From NCBI RefSeq assembly GCF_002078015.1, contig NZ_LWBP01000187.1:50371-114370 (forward strand): DNA of 64,000 nt. Reading direction: 5' to 3'. Made by a program: the position numbers and the translations under genes. The notes under the pieces were generated by a model, which was given only the letters and a program-made list of their open reading frames with translations, was not told where the DNA came from and did no database searches. The DNA comes from Niastella populi. Lineage in GTDB: Bacteria > Bacteroidota > Bacteroidia > Chitinophagales > Chitinophagaceae. The number at the start of each line of letters is the position of its first letter. The first letter of the stretch is position 1. Positions 41,962 to 50,727 of this stretch are shown one piece after another.

Positions 41962-44209
41962 ATTTAACTATTTTATACGTATAAACCTGTGCATTGAATT
42001 GCACCGTAAGAACATAGATACCCTGAACAAGGTTGTTGACCCCCGTAACCGGAATAACCGACTGTCCTTTCGGAACGTTCATGTATTGGGTTGTAAGCAA
42101 CTGTCCGGTAATATCGGTAAGCCTGATGGCAACGCGGGCCGCTTCCGGCATTTGGATCCTCACTTTTAACTGGCTTGTAAACGGATTGGGCGACACGTTC
42201 ACTATGGGCGAACCGGATGTGTGTAAGGGCAGCGTAACAATAGTGCTGTATTCTGTTTCGCCTGTGGTGCTTACTATTTTCAGGCGGTAATAAACCTGTG
42301 ATGAATGTAACAGGGCGGCATCGTTATCGGTAAAACTGTAATGCTGAACACCATGCCCGTTATTGCCGGCTACTTTGCCAAAGGCTGTAAACGTTTGTCC
42401 ATCGGGGCTTCTTTCTACTTCGAAATAGTCGTTGTGCATTTCGCCTTCTGTCTTCCATTGTACCAGCGCATCGCTGTTGGCTAACCGCGCGCTGAAAGAA
42501 ATTAAATTAACCGGCAGCACGCTGGTGGCTGTTTGTAAAATAAATCCACTGAAGCCGGTAACATCAAAAGTTATTTCCCAGCGGCTGTCTGTTGCATTCC
42601 ATACAACATTGGCGTCGGCCGGATCGATAAGCATTGCGCCCGAAGTATATGAACCGGGCAATCCTGTTCCGTCGTTGCTGCTGCCTGTATATTTTCCTAT
42701 GCGCACATTGGTTATACCTAAGTTATCGGCTGGCCCTGTAGGTAAATTGAGCGTACTGCCGGGTGCGGCATTGAACGCATCGAATTCAGCCTGGGTAAAA
42801 TACAACGTAACCGTTCCGGTTGCGGCCGAAGCGTTCGTTGCAGGGGTGATCTCGTAATGCCTGGCAGCAAATGGCTGACCGCCATAGGAAGGCACTGAGG
42901 TTTCGATCCAGACACGGCTGGTGACATTGCCGCTAACCGCACTGGCGCCCGAAGGAAGTATTTTAGCAATAATGGCACAGCCACTGAAAAATACATTGTT
43001 GCCCGCGGTGATAGCCTGGGTGGCTGAAACGCCGGTAGTTGGCAGGGTGCTTGCGTTGGCAGTAAGCAGCGCGCCATTGCTGTTCACGGCGCCACAGGTA
43101 TTGGTAATAACCGCCCTGTAATAACGGCCGCCGAGGCCTGTGTTATTTGATATGGTAAGGCTGGCTGTATTCACACCGCTGTATACGCCTGTATTGGTAA
43201 GGGTTACCGGTGAAGTAAAACCGGCATTGGCGCTTTCCTGCCATTGATAGGTCAAAGTGCCCGCGCCCGAGGCCGTTACATTAAAAACAACCTGTGAACC
43301 ACTGCAGGTTGTTGAATTGCCGGGATGCGATAAAACAGTTACCGGATCAGTTAACGTAAATGTAGAGTGGCCTGAGGTGCTGCCGATAGGGAAGGCGTTA
43401 TTATTAAGCGTCCAGCTACTGCTGGTATTAACAGCTGTGGACAAGGCAGTCGTATTACATGCGGAAACGTTGGTAGTTAATTTACCATTATCGGGCTCTA
43501 TGGCAGGCCCTGTTGTTGCGGGTAACGTTGCCTGTGATAATAACATGGCGGTGACGCCATTGCTTAAACCGGGTGGCACACTGCTTTGATTGGGGCCGAT
43601 GGCTGAAGCGCCATCCCAGTTGGCATAGGTTGTAACGCCCGATTCAACATTGGCATGAATGGCCGCAATAAAACGGCGGGTGGTATTATCAAAAGTTCCG
43701 GCCGGGCCAGGTGCAGGCCCGGTTTGATAGGCGAGTACCTGGTCACCGGCGGTAGCCACTTCCATATAATTGACACCGCTTTCCGTTGTCACCACACCGA
43801 TGGTAGTGGTGCCGGCTTCGGTAGTGTATGCGTTCCAGCTCACAACCGGGTCTACGTAGCTGCTGATAAAATATATTTCGGTTCCGAAGGCAACGCCGCC
43901 CGCAGGCGCCATCCATTTTATAGTACCCTCTGTTGAGGCAATAAAATCGTTGGCGTTCGTGCTCCAGCCCCTGTCGGTAAAATAAATAACCGTACCGGCT
44001 GCCAGCCCGCCGCTTTTTAATACCACGATCGAAAAGCGGTCTTCGAAATTCGTTGTGCCGCCAAAAGCAATATTCGTCAGGTCTAATTTGCTTTGATAAC
44101 TTACAAAAGCAATATCGCCGGCCGAGAGGTTATTCTGCGCCCGGGCGCCGGCTGCCGTAAGCAGCAGCACAGGTATAAAGGCGCTTATAATTTTGTAGAA
44201 CTTTTTCAT
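41960..44209 (-). CDS. T9SS cargo with lamin-tail-like and Ig-like domains
   Basis: 749 residues. A signal peptide (to ARAQ, about 25) is followed by a lamin-tail-like beta domain (about 28-200: LSAGDIAFVSYQSKLDLTNIAFG, FSIVVLKSGGLAAGTVIYFTDRGW). An Ig-like domain (about 290-390) has TCSGSQVVFNVTASG, YQWQESANAG and YYRAVITNTCG. A fibronectin-type region (LPVNLISFSARLANSDALVQW) leads to a type A sorting domain from VNVSPNPFTSQLKV to the end. It is exported by the type IX system and probably attached to the surface. It is the last gene of a five-gene run (28-bp gap to the binding-protein gene), which suggests that it works with the tail-collar proteins at the cell surface. Confidence 0.85.
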   Translation of the reverse strand: MKKFYKIISAFIPVLLLTAAGARAQNNLSAGDIAFVSYQSKLDLTNIAFGGTTNFEDRFSIVVLKSGGLAAGTVIYFTDRGWSTNANDFIASTEGTIKWMAPAGGVAFGTEIYFISSYVDPVVSWNAYTTEAGTTTIGVVTTESGVNYMEVATAGDQVLAYQTGPAPGPAGTFDNTTRRFIAAIHANVESGVTTYANWDGASAIGPNQSSVPPGLSNGVTAMLLSQATLPATTGPAIEPDNGKLTTNVSACNTTALSTAVNTSSSWTLNNNAFPIGSTSGHSTFTLTDPVTVLSHPGNSTTCSGSQVVFNVTASGAGTLTYQWQESANAGFTSPVTLTNTGVYSGVNTASLTISNNTGLGGRYYRAVITNTCGAVNSNGALLTANASTLPTTGVSATQAITAGNNVFFSGCAIIAKILPSGASAVSGNVTSRVWIETSVPSYGGQPFAARHYEITPATNASAATGTVTLYFTQAEFDAFNAAPGSTLNLPTGPADNLGITNVRIGKYTGSSNDGTGLPGSYTSGAMLIDPADANVVWNATDSRWEITFDVTGFSGFILQTATSVLPVNLISFSARLANSDALVQWKTEGEMHNDYFEVERSPDGQTFTAFGKVAGNNGHGVQHYSFTDNDAALLHSSQVYYRLKIVSTTGETEYSTIVTLPLHTSGSPIVNVSPNPFTSQLKVRIQMPEAARVAIRLTDITGQLLTTQYMNVPKGQSVIPVTGVNNLVQGIYVLTVQFNAQVYTYKIVK

Positions 44210-44237
44210 GTATAAAGGTTTGTTAGTGCATTTTATT

Positions 44238-45386
44238 TTAGATACACAGGTACGTATTATGCCAGCCTGAAAATGCTGAACCGGGTACCTGCGCTATCAT
44301 TTCTTTCCACGCCTGGCCGGGGTCTTCAACCGTTTCTTCCACCTTTATATTCATCGCGCCCGTAGCGCTTACCAGGTAAGCCGGGCCTGTTACTGCATAA
44401 TTGTCATTCAGGTACAGGTTGCCCCTCGGGCTTTGTACGTGTTGTTGTTGTAACCGTGCAACGGCTTCCATTACCGAAGCGCCTGCGGCGTATTGTTGTA
44501 AATAGTTATTTACCAGTAAGGCGGTTTCCCATCCCTGTAATGCGAACAGGTTGGCTTCCCGGTTATACTCTTTTTTAAAATGTGCTGTAAATTCCTGGTT
44601 CTGTGAGTTGGGTAATGTTGGCGTCCACCCGGTATATCCTTTAATATGTTTTACAAATGGTTTAGTGCCGGCAAAATCGCCGGGTGTGGTATCGAACAGC
44701 ATTGGCGAGCCAAACAAATGCAGGTGGTGCTGTTGTTGCAAGGGGGCTATCTGTTCGTAAAAACAATGGGCCATATCGCCTGAATACAGGCAGAGCAATG
44801 TATTTACTGCCGGGTGGCTTTTAATGAATGCCGCAAGGGAACTGATATTGAATGTTTCTTTTTTTGACTGGCTGATAAAGTTGAAACATATTTCACCACC
44901 GGCCAGTTCATGGGCATTTACCATCGCATGGCAATGTTGATAGCCGCCATCATAATACGATGTGGCCATGACGGCCCGTTTATGTTCGGGTAACCGGCCG
45001 CATAGCCGCCCGGTCATAAATGAATACAGGCTGTCGTTCAGTGAATGGTAAAGGGTATGGGTAAAACTGGTCGATGAATTTGGGTAGTTCGCTCCTGTGT
45101 TGGTGATGACGAGCAATTTTCCGGCTGCGGCAAAAAGGGGCGGCAGTTTTTTGGCAATGTGGTCATCTGCATAGGCGATCACTACATCCACATCGTCGGT
45201 GAGCAAAAATTTTTCTGCCTGCTTATAAATATCATTTTCATTTAAACCGTATCCGATAGGAAAATGGTGCAGCGCCAGGCCGTGTATTCCGTGGTATTTA
45301 AAACAGGAACGAACGCCCCGGGTGAAGTCTATTCCTATGGAGGGATACAAGGTTGAACCCGGTAAAAGCATTCCAATAGCCGGCAT
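44238..45386 (-). CDS. Periplasmic-binding-protein fold (type I) without export signal
   Basis: 382 residues from the ATG at 45386 (MPAIGMLLPGSTLYPSIG). The frame continues upstream only to a TTG inside the previous gene. The two-lobe Leu/Ile/Val-binding (type I) pattern is clear: opening strand IGMLLPGSTLYPSIGIDFTRGV, VDVVIAYADDHIAKKLPPLF, KLLVITNTGANYP, AVMATSYYDGGYQ and the hinge LFALQGWETALLVNNYL. Unlike transport-linked relatives, no signal peptide or lipobox is present, so it is predicted to be cytosolic or exported by another route. It lies in an operon with three tail-collar proteins (32-bp gap) and a T9SS protein. Its ligand is unknown. Confidence 0.82.
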   Translation of the reverse strand: MPAIGMLLPGSTLYPSIGIDFTRGVRSCFKYHGIHGLALHHFPIGYGLNENDIYKQAEKFLLTDDVDVVIAYADDHIAKKLPPLFAAAGKLLVITNTGANYPNSSTSFTHTLYHSLNDSLYSFMTGRLCGRLPEHKRAVMATSYYDGGYQHCHAMVNAHELAGGEICFNFISQSKKETFNISSLAAFIKSHPAVNTLLCLYSGDMAHCFYEQIAPLQQQHHLHLFGSPMLFDTTPGDFAGTKPFVKHIKGYTGWTPTLPNSQNQEFTAHFKKEYNREANLFALQGWETALLVNNYLQQYAAGASVMEAVARLQQQHVQSPRGNLYLNDNYAVTGPAYLVSATGAMNIKVEETVEDPGQAWKEMIAQVPGSAFSGWHNTYLCI

Positions 45387-45418
45387 ATTCTTTTTTGATT
45401 GGGTATTCAGTATTTGAT

Positions 45419-45967
45419 TTATGAACGCGGGGGATAGGTACCTGCCATGCAAATAATATAGTTCAATGCCAGAACGGGTTGCAGGTTGTTTATCGCTTCG
45501 GTGCCTCCCGTTGCCGATACCGTGAGGTTATGCTGCATGGCGGGCATCACACTGCCGTTGGTGACAGTTGCATACATATCTGTGCCTTCCAGCATGGCGG
45601 GAAAGGTATCGTGCGGCGTATCACTGTTACCTGCACCTGCATAACATTCCATAGAAACCGTTCCCGATACGGAATGACTATGTAAAGGAAGATTGTCGGC
45701 CCCAAGCGTAACGAACTCTGTTCCGCCGCTCTCGCCGGGTACGTACGATGTTAACCCCGGCCCCTGTCCCTGGCCGATAGCAAGCCGGCCTCTCAGGTCG
45801 GGCAGGGCAAATGTCGATTTACCATTACCGCCGTACATAGCTCCCAACAGGGAAAACAAAGCCGAATATTGAGAGATCGGAAGCAACTGCCCATGGCAGA
45901 ATGCCCAGTTGCGGGGCGCAAAATTGCCTGCAAATAATCTTATTTCTGCTAATATATTTTCATCCAT
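45419..45967 (-). CDS. Phage-tail-collar (MdpB-like) protein, third paralogue
   Basis: 182 residues from the ATG at 45967 (MDENILAEIRLFAGNFAP). The family pattern is complete: NFAPRNWAFCHGQLLPIS (about 15-32), ALFSLLGAMYGGNGKSTFALPDLRGR (about 35-60), GQGPGLTSYVPGESGGTEFVTL, NLPLHSHSV, and the C-terminal LQPVLALNYIICMAG. The Cys and LPDLRGR positions are invariant among the three copies. The fold is that of the collar domain of phage tail fibres and of the microcystin-dependent protein MdpB. No signal peptide. It starts 11 bp after the stop of the second paralogue, so the three are one transcript. Function in bacteria is unknown. Confidence 0.9.
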   Translation of the reverse strand: MDENILAEIRLFAGNFAPRNWAFCHGQLLPISQYSALFSLLGAMYGGNGKSTFALPDLRGRLAIGQGQGPGLTSYVPGESGGTEFVTLGADNLPLHSHSVSGTVSMECYAGAGNSDTPHDTFPAMLEGTDMYATVTNGSVMPAMQHNLTVSATGGTEAINNLQPVLALNYIICMAGTYPPRS

Positions 45968-45978
45968 GACGGTGGTAA

Positions 45979-46518
45979 TTAATTGGTTGTTGGAAAAATG
46001 CCCTCGAGGCAAATGATGTATGTTATGGCAAGGCAGGGTTGAACATTATCGACAGGCAACGGTGAAACCGTTCCCGCGTTGCCGGTAGTAAGGTTTACTA
46101 CGGCAGCAGCCATCTGGCTGTTGGCAATGGTTGAATAAATGTGGTCGCCGTTAACTGCAGGATAATTGTTCACAGGCGAAACCTGCCGCCCGTCCTCACC
46201 TGAAACAAATATTCCTGCGGTACCTGTAACCAGGTGGGTGTGAGGAATATTGTTGCTGGTAAGGGTGTTCGATTCGGTTCCACCTGTTTCGCCCAATACA
46301 TAAGTAGGAAGGCCGGGGCCCTGGCCGGCACTAATGGGCGCGCGGCCGCGAAGATCGGGCACGGCAAAGGTCTGTTGCCCATCGCCGCCATACGTAGTGC
46401 CTATAAGGGTAAACAGGGCGTCGTAATATGCTATCGACAACTCCTGGCCATTGCAAAATGCCCAGCCAAGCGGGGCGAAGTTTCCGGCAAACATGCGGAT
46501 CTCTCCGATATATGGCAT
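45979..46518 (-). CDS. Phage-tail-collar (MdpB-like) protein, second paralogue
   Basis: 179 residues from the ATG at 46518 (MPYIGEIRMFAGNFAPLGW). Same layout as its neighbours: WAFCNGQELSIAYYDALF, LIGTTYGGDGQQTFAVPDLRGR, GQGPGLPTYVLGETGGTESNTL, NNIPHTHLV, and VQPCLAITYIICLEG. The variable middle (about 105-145: TGTAGIFVSGEDGRQVSP...) differs between the copies, as expected if the three tips form a heteromeric or alternative binding end. It lies 23 bp after the first paralogue. Confidence 0.9.
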   Translation of the reverse strand: MPYIGEIRMFAGNFAPLGWAFCNGQELSIAYYDALFTLIGTTYGGDGQQTFAVPDLRGRAPISAGQGPGLPTYVLGETGGTESNTLTSNNIPHTHLVTGTAGIFVSGEDGRQVSPVNNYPAVNGDHIYSTIANSQMAAAVVNLTTGNAGTVSPLPVDNVQPCLAITYIICLEGIFPTTN

Positions 46519-46541
46519 AATTATATTTTTGAGTGGTGATA

Positions 46542-47081
46542 TCAGTTGCGTGAAGGGAAAGTGCCCATTATGCAAATAATGTAGTTGACGGCCAGGTACG
46601 GCATCATGTTATTGACTGGCACAGCGGCGCCCGCATTGGCAACCAGGTTTACATTTACCGGTTTCATGGTAACGGCATCGTGTTGTGCGGAGAACTTTGT
46701 GCTGCCGTCATTGGCAAAAAAATTGCCGGTGGGTGTTTCGCTATCGGCCGGAAGATTGATAGTGGGCATACTGATACTGCCGGTAATGGTATGGTTATGC
46801 GGCGGAAGCTGATTGGCATATAGCGTTTTGGTAAAATTACCTGTTAACTCACCGAGGCCATAATTCGACAGACCGGGTCCCATACCTGCCCCAGCAGCCG
46901 ATCTTCCCCGCAGATCGGGCAGGGCGAATGTATTGATGCCGTTGCCGCCATATGTTGTTCCCAGGATGGAAAATAAAGCCTGGTTTTGACTGATGGCTAA
47001 GATCTGGCCGTTGCAGAAAGCCCAGTTCTTAGGAGCAAAATTGGGTGCGAATAAACGAATTTCGCCTATGAATCCTTCCAT
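46542..47081 (-). CDS. Phage-tail-collar (MdpB-like) protein, first paralogue
   Basis: 179 residues; ATG at 47081. It opens with MEGFIGEIRLFAPNFAPKNW and carries WAFCNGQILAISQNQALFSILG, TYGGNGINTFALPDLRGR, GPGLSNYGLGELTGNFTKTL, NQLPPHNHTITG and MMPYLAVNYIICIMG. First gene of the five-gene operon that runs down to 41960 with gaps of 23, 11, 32 and 28 bp. There are no phage structural, lysis or packaging genes around it, so it is not part of a recognisable prophage. Confidence 0.9.
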   Translation of the reverse strand: MEGFIGEIRLFAPNFAPKNWAFCNGQILAISQNQALFSILGTTYGGNGINTFALPDLRGRSAAGAGMGPGLSNYGLGELTGNFTKTLYANQLPPHNHTITGSISMPTINLPADSETPTGNFFANDGSTKFSAQHDAVTMKPVNVNLVANAGAAVPVNNMMPYLAVNYIICIMGTFPSRN

Positions 47082-47429
47082 AAGATCAGGTTGTATTGTT
47101 AATGGTATCCGGGTTTGTTGAAAATGTATCTTTTTATTTTTCCATGTTTGCGGCTTATACGGCGCCGTTACGTTATAACCAATGCCGTTTATGCGTAAAG
47201 GTATTCATATCGGTTTTTTCAATATGGAATTTGTGGGTGAACGACAGAAATTTGTATGTAAAGGGAAATATCCTGTTGGCGGATAACCGCCGGGTGAATA
47301 TTATTAAATGCGCCCGGGCTATGGGGGAATGGCTTAAAAACAGAAAGGGTGCAAGGCTCAGGCCAGGCACCCTTTCTGCTGTTTCATTATAATGTGACCA
47401 ATATACGGTACCGTATTGCCAGTCGCTCT
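47082..47429. other. Intergenic, no gene seen
   Basis: Apart from the terminator at 47334-47378, no coding frame with protein character is visible. On the minus strand TACATTTTC near 47125 is a weak -7-like match for the tail-collar operon. Confidence 0.4.
47334..47378 (-). terminator. Terminator of the GH16 gene, minus strand
   Basis: A 12-bp perfect stem (CAGAAAGGGTGC with GCACCCTTTCTG) followed on the minus strand by TTTTTAAG, about 50 bp after the GH16 stop. Confidence 0.9.
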
Positions 47430-48203
47430 TTACCCTGCTGTATACCTGAAGTTGTGAATGATAACTTCCACCTCTTTGGCATCGGAAGGTGCATTGCCGC
47501 CATACAGCCACAGGTTCATGTGAACGGGCATGGCCAATGTACTGATGCTCGATGCAGGTGACGTACAGGTAGCGGTTTCAAACAGGTTGGTATCATCGTT
47601 ATAGAAACCGCCCATGCTTTTGAATACCACGGAATTGGGAGTACGTGTAAAGCGCTGCGTGGTATAAGTGCCGCTAAGTGTGAAGTTTTTCGTATGCGAC
47701 CATGTGCTGTAACCACTGGCAGCAGGCCATACGGTGTAGTTCAGGTTTGGCCAGGCATTGTTGCCCCAGCGTGCAAACTCGATATCCATTTCATCGAACT
47801 CATTTCTGCCTGAATAGTTGAATAAACCCAGTACTATGTTTTTGTCGAATTTATCGATGGCGCCTTCTACCTGCCATTGGTAGGTGCCGAAGCCAAAGTT
47901 TTGCGTGCTGTAGATCTCTGCACAGCTCCATTGGCCGGTAGCGGTGTTCTTAGTGATCTTCAGGTGTAATCTTCCGCTGGCATCTACCCAGGCATTGCTG
48001 CCGCTGAAAACATTGGGGCCGGGGCCTCCGGTACTGTTTCTGACCGTCCACGTATAACCGCTAAACTGAATGGTAGCCGCAGCACGCGCATTGGCTGCTG
48101 CTTCGCTTTGGGAAGGAGAGGAGAGCGCTTCGCCGGATGCTGAATTTTTTTTGCAACCTGCCGCGAGCGCCAGGATCGCCATTGCATACACGAAATGTTT
48201 CAT
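47430..48203 (-). CDS. GH16-like glycoside hydrolase, lipoprotein
   Basis: 257 residues. Lipoprotein signal MAILALAAGCKKNS with the Cys at about 17. The concanavalin-like sandwich holds the GH16 catalytic signature E-x-D-x-E as NEFDEMDIEFARWG (about 134-147; nucleophile and acid Glu flanking Asp). Supporting strands are FGFGTYQWQVEGAIDKFDKNIVLGLFNY and the late MPVHMNLWLYGG. GH16 enzymes cleave beta-1,3/1,4-glucans, laminarin, agarose or xyloglucan; the short form here does not say which. Probably anchored in the outer membrane. It stands alone, with its own terminator. Confidence 0.88.
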   Translation of the reverse strand: MKHFVYAMAILALAAGCKKNSASGEALSSPSQSEAAANARAAATIQFSGYTWTVRNSTGGPGPNVFSGSNAWVDASGRLHLKITKNTATGQWSCAEIYSTQNFGFGTYQWQVEGAIDKFDKNIVLGLFNYSGRNEFDEMDIEFARWGNNAWPNLNYTVWPAASGYSTWSHTKNFTLSGTYTTQRFTRTPNSVVFKSMGGFYNDDTNLFETATCTSPASSISTLAMPVHMNLWLYGGNAPSDAKEVEVIIHNFRYTAG

Positions 48204-48467
48204 GAGATAAAGTTTAAGTTATTAAAAAGGGTACCGTATTGTGGCCCCATACCGGCGAAAATGATGCCAGTGTAATAAGTTGCAGGTGCTAATATTATTT
48301 CAGCAGAGGGATAATGCAGGTAGAAATGTTTCAACATTAACGTTTACTAACACCCGATATATAAATAACAGTTAAGAAAGATTTTAAATGTGCGAAATAT
48401 GGTGGATGTTCTGTGCATTACAATCGTTAAATTTAAAGTATCATAAACCATTTTAAAACCTTACAGT

Positions 48468-49238
48468 ATGATCACACGTCACATGAGAGAATTGAAAACC
48501 AATTCGATGCTTTTTCTTGCCGCAGTTGTACTGCTTACTGCTTCCTGCGCTAAAAGCTCTTCGGCGCCCGAAGCGCCTGCCAGCCAGGAGAACACAGAGG
48601 AAATTACCAGCTATCTCGCCAGCCAGGGATTTGATCAAAAGCAGATCGTTTTCGAAGACGACCGGGTTATTGTGGAAAAGGACATCATCTTAACCAGGGC
48701 CGAGTTGCAACAACGGATTGCCGACTGGAAAACTGCCACCACCGAACAACGGCGGCACAATTACATCGTTAGCAATTCGTACAACAGCAACATCACCATT
48801 TACATCGATCCTGCGGTTCCAACTGCGTGGAGAACTGCTATTCAGGGCGCTGTAAATAACTGGAATGCGGTTCCTTCCTCCAGGCTGGGTATGTCGATCG
48901 TAAGCAGCCAGTCTGCCGCACATTGCCGGGTATTCATGGGGTTTCAGTCGGCCAACTGGATTGCCAGGGCTTATCTGCCTGCCTCCAACGGCCGGCCTGG
49001 TGTAAGCGTTGAGATCAATTCCAATTACAACAGCCTGCCAGCCAGCCAGAAATTGTTTGCCATTACGCACGAATTCGGGCACACCATTGGTTTCCACCAC
49101 ACCAACCAAACGTCGGGCATCCACATTGCGGGTACGCCTACCTCAGATCCCAATTCAGTGATGAACTCATTTGTTCTTAACTGGAACGGATTTACGTCGG
49201 CCGATGTGCTGGCCACCCAGATCCTGTATCCGAATTGA
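48468..49238 (+). CDS. M57-like zinc metalloprotease, lipoprotein
   Basis: 256 residues. Lipoprotein signal LAAVVLLTASCAKSS (Cys at about 27). A matrixin/M57-like zinc site is complete as H201-E-F-G-H-x-x-G-x-x-H211, matching HExxHxxGxxH. A Met-turn candidate is the SVMNSF about 22 residues later. Upstream VNNWNAVPSSRLGM and a propeptide-like segment (FDQKQIVFEDDRVIVEKDIILT) resemble the Bacteroidota M57 group. It probably degrades extracellular protein at the surface. The start may be the ATG at 48468 or 48483. Confidence 0.88.
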   Translation: MITRHMRELKTNSMLFLAAVVLLTASCAKSSSAPEAPASQENTEEITSYLASQGFDQKQIVFEDDRVIVEKDIILTRAELQQRIADWKTATTEQRRHNYIVSNSYNSNITIYIDPAVPTAWRTAIQGAVNNWNAVPSSRLGMSIVSSQSAAHCRVFMGFQSANWIARAYLPASNGRPGVSVEINSNYNSLPASQKLFAITHEFGHTIGFHHTNQTSGIHIAGTPTSDPNSVMNSFVLNWNGFTSADVLATQILYPN

Positions 49239-49254
49239 TGAAGCGATCAAATGC

Positions 49255-49295
49255 AAAAGGGAAGCTGTCCGTCGACGGCTTTCCTTTTCTTTTTA
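49255..49295 (+). terminator. Terminator after the M57 protease
   Basis: A stem of AAAAGG-GAAGC-GTC with GAC-GGCTTT-CCTTTT (two bulges), followed by CTTTTTATTT. Confidence 0.75.
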
Positions 49296-49319
49296 TTTGG
49301 TTTGTAACTTACCGGTAAA

Positions 49320-49347
49320 CGTAACGATCGCCGCGGTGATCGTTACG
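49320..49347. terminator. Perfect 10-bp inverted repeat at the 3' end of the MerR gene
   Basis: CGTAACGATC and GATCGTTACG with an 8-base GC loop, 34 bp after the stop of the B12 regulator gene. There is no strong T-tract on the minus strand, so the terminator assignment is tentative. Confidence 0.45.
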
Positions 49348-49380
49348 GGATAGGCAACCTTTTTTGTGGGTTTAAACAGG

Positions 49381-50259
49381 TCAGAGATGGCTTAAGATGT
49401 CTTTGGGAGATCTAAGTAAAAAGGTAGTATTGTTAAGTAGCAAACCGGCTGTAACCTCCTTACTGCCGGCGATCAGGAGCGGCATGTTTCGCGGAAGCCC
49501 CATCGTTCTGCGGATATTATTAAGATCGGTTTCCTCCGGCCGCTTGATAAAAAACAACAGTACATGAGAGATATTCGTTTTATCGAGGATAGCAGGCACC
49601 TGTTCATAGGGTACGTTCTGACCAAGATAGGTCGTTTCCACATCCATCGACCGGATGATATAATTGGCGAAAAGCAAACCGATCTCATGCCACTCTCCCG
49701 GTGGCAGCAATAGCAGGAATTTCTTGCGGCGTTTCCTTTTCATCACCAGTGCATCGGTAGCGGCCATCAGCTTACGCCGGATGATCGATGAAGCAAAATG
49801 CTCCTGCACAGGCATCGCATCTTCTGTCGACCACATGATGCCGATTTTTTCCAGTAACGGATAAAATACGTTCAGCATGGCTTCGAACATCCCATACCGT
49901 TCCACCGCTGCAGCATAGGTCTTTTCAAAATCTGCTTCATCGAATGTCAGCATGGCTGACACCAGGCCGTTGATGAAGGCCGAAGCGGCGTCATCGGTTT
50001 CCACTGTGCTGCCTTGCAGCCCGAGTACCATCGCATGCAGGTCTTCCTCGTCCAGCTCCGCGATCCTGGATATTTTATAGCCATTTGACAACAAAGTGAC
50101 CACATTCAGCAGTTTACGTACCTGCCGGTCGTCGTACATCCTGATATTGGTATCGGTACGCCCCGGCTGAATCAGGTTATAGCGTCTTTCCCAAACCCTG
50201 ATGGTCGGCGCCTTTATGCCCGACAGTTGTTCCAATTCGGATATATGATACATTTTCAT
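49381..50259 (-). CDS. MerR-family regulator with CarH-type B12-binding domain
   Basis: 292 residues from the ATG at 50259; the ATG at 50253 is possible. The MerR helix-turn-helix is at 2-70 ([32 protein letters not shown]). A four-helix cap and a Rossmann cobalamin-binding domain follow. The adenosyl-cap motif W-x9-E-H is exact (W143, E153, H154), and the lower-ligand motif E-x-H-x-x-G is present (E189, H191, G194). These are the residues that make CarH a light sensor: in the dark an AdoB12-bound tetramer represses, and light breaks the Co-C bond and releases DNA. I infer a light- or B12-responsive repressor. Carotenoid or photolyase genes, its usual targets, are not in the window; the divergent fasciclin gene is the nearest candidate. 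Confidence 0.9.
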   Translation of the reverse strand: MKMYHISELEQLSGIKAPTIRVWERRYNLIQPGRTDTNIRMYDDRQVRKLLNVVTLLSNGYKISRIAELDEEDLHAMVLGLQGSTVETDDAASAFINGLVSAMLTFDEADFEKTYAAAVERYGMFEAMLNVFYPLLEKIGIMWSTEDAMPVQEHFASSIIRRKLMAATDALVMKRKRRKKFLLLLPPGEWHEIGLLFANYIIRSMDVETTYLGQNVPYEQVPAILDKTNISHVLLFFIKRPEETDLNNIRRTMGLPRNMPLLIAGSKEVTAGLLLNNTTFLLRSPKDILSHL

Positions 50260-50297
50260 CTGAAAATAATAATTGAGTTTTGGCCAGATGGAACTTA

Positions 50298-50349
50298 CCA
50301 TGGCAAAATTTTCATTATCCTGTGTGTCTTAATGAAAATTTTGCCATGG
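50298..50349. promoter_or_regulatory. Perfect 20-bp inverted repeat upstream of the B12 regulator
   Basis: Arms at 50298-50317 and 50330-50349 (CCATGGCAAAATT... and its complement) flank a 12-base loop. It lies 39 to 90 bases before the regulator's start codon. It could be an autoregulatory operator or a leader hairpin. Confidence 0.65.
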
Positions 50350-50458
50350 ACGTTTCATAGCAGTATAAAGTTAATGAACCGCATTCATACCTGCGCATCA
50401 CGGCAACGCTGCGTTTTGGAGAAAAGTATTTTTGTTAATACAGTAAAGATATTATTTT

Positions 50459-50492
50459 TTTGTTCAACTTTTTCGTAATTTAGTTGGACAAA
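50459..50492. promoter_or_regulatory. Inverted repeat TTTGTTCAAC / GTTGGACAAA
   Basis: Two 10-base arms (9 of 10 complementary) at 50459-50468 and 50483-50492, separated by 14 bases. They lie in the divergent region between the B12 regulator and the fasciclin gene, as expected for a MerR-type operator over an elongated promoter spacer. The rest of 50260-50727 has no gene. Confidence 0.45.
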
Positions 50493-50727
50493 ATAATCCC
50501 GCAAAGATACCGGTTGACAAACTGATTACCCCATGTACAACTTCGCCTGATGCTTGCGCCGTAAAGGCGGCGGGCGAATAATCCAGGCCAACACCCCCAA
50601 ATCGCTGCCGGCATGTTCCGGAAAAAGATGTATGCTTTGGCAAAACCAAGGTACTGTGATGGTATTCCCCGATCCCTGGCGAACTATACAAAACAATACA
50701 TATTAACTAATACAAAAAAGACCAATT

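Noticed and set aside
41960..47081. Prophage remnant
   Set aside because: Tail-collar domains alone do not indicate a phage; there are no capsid, terminase, portal, integrase or lysis genes around them.
50464..50691. Minus-strand open frame in the fasciclin promoter region
   Set aside because: Short, no conserved pattern, and it overlaps the candidate operator and leader.
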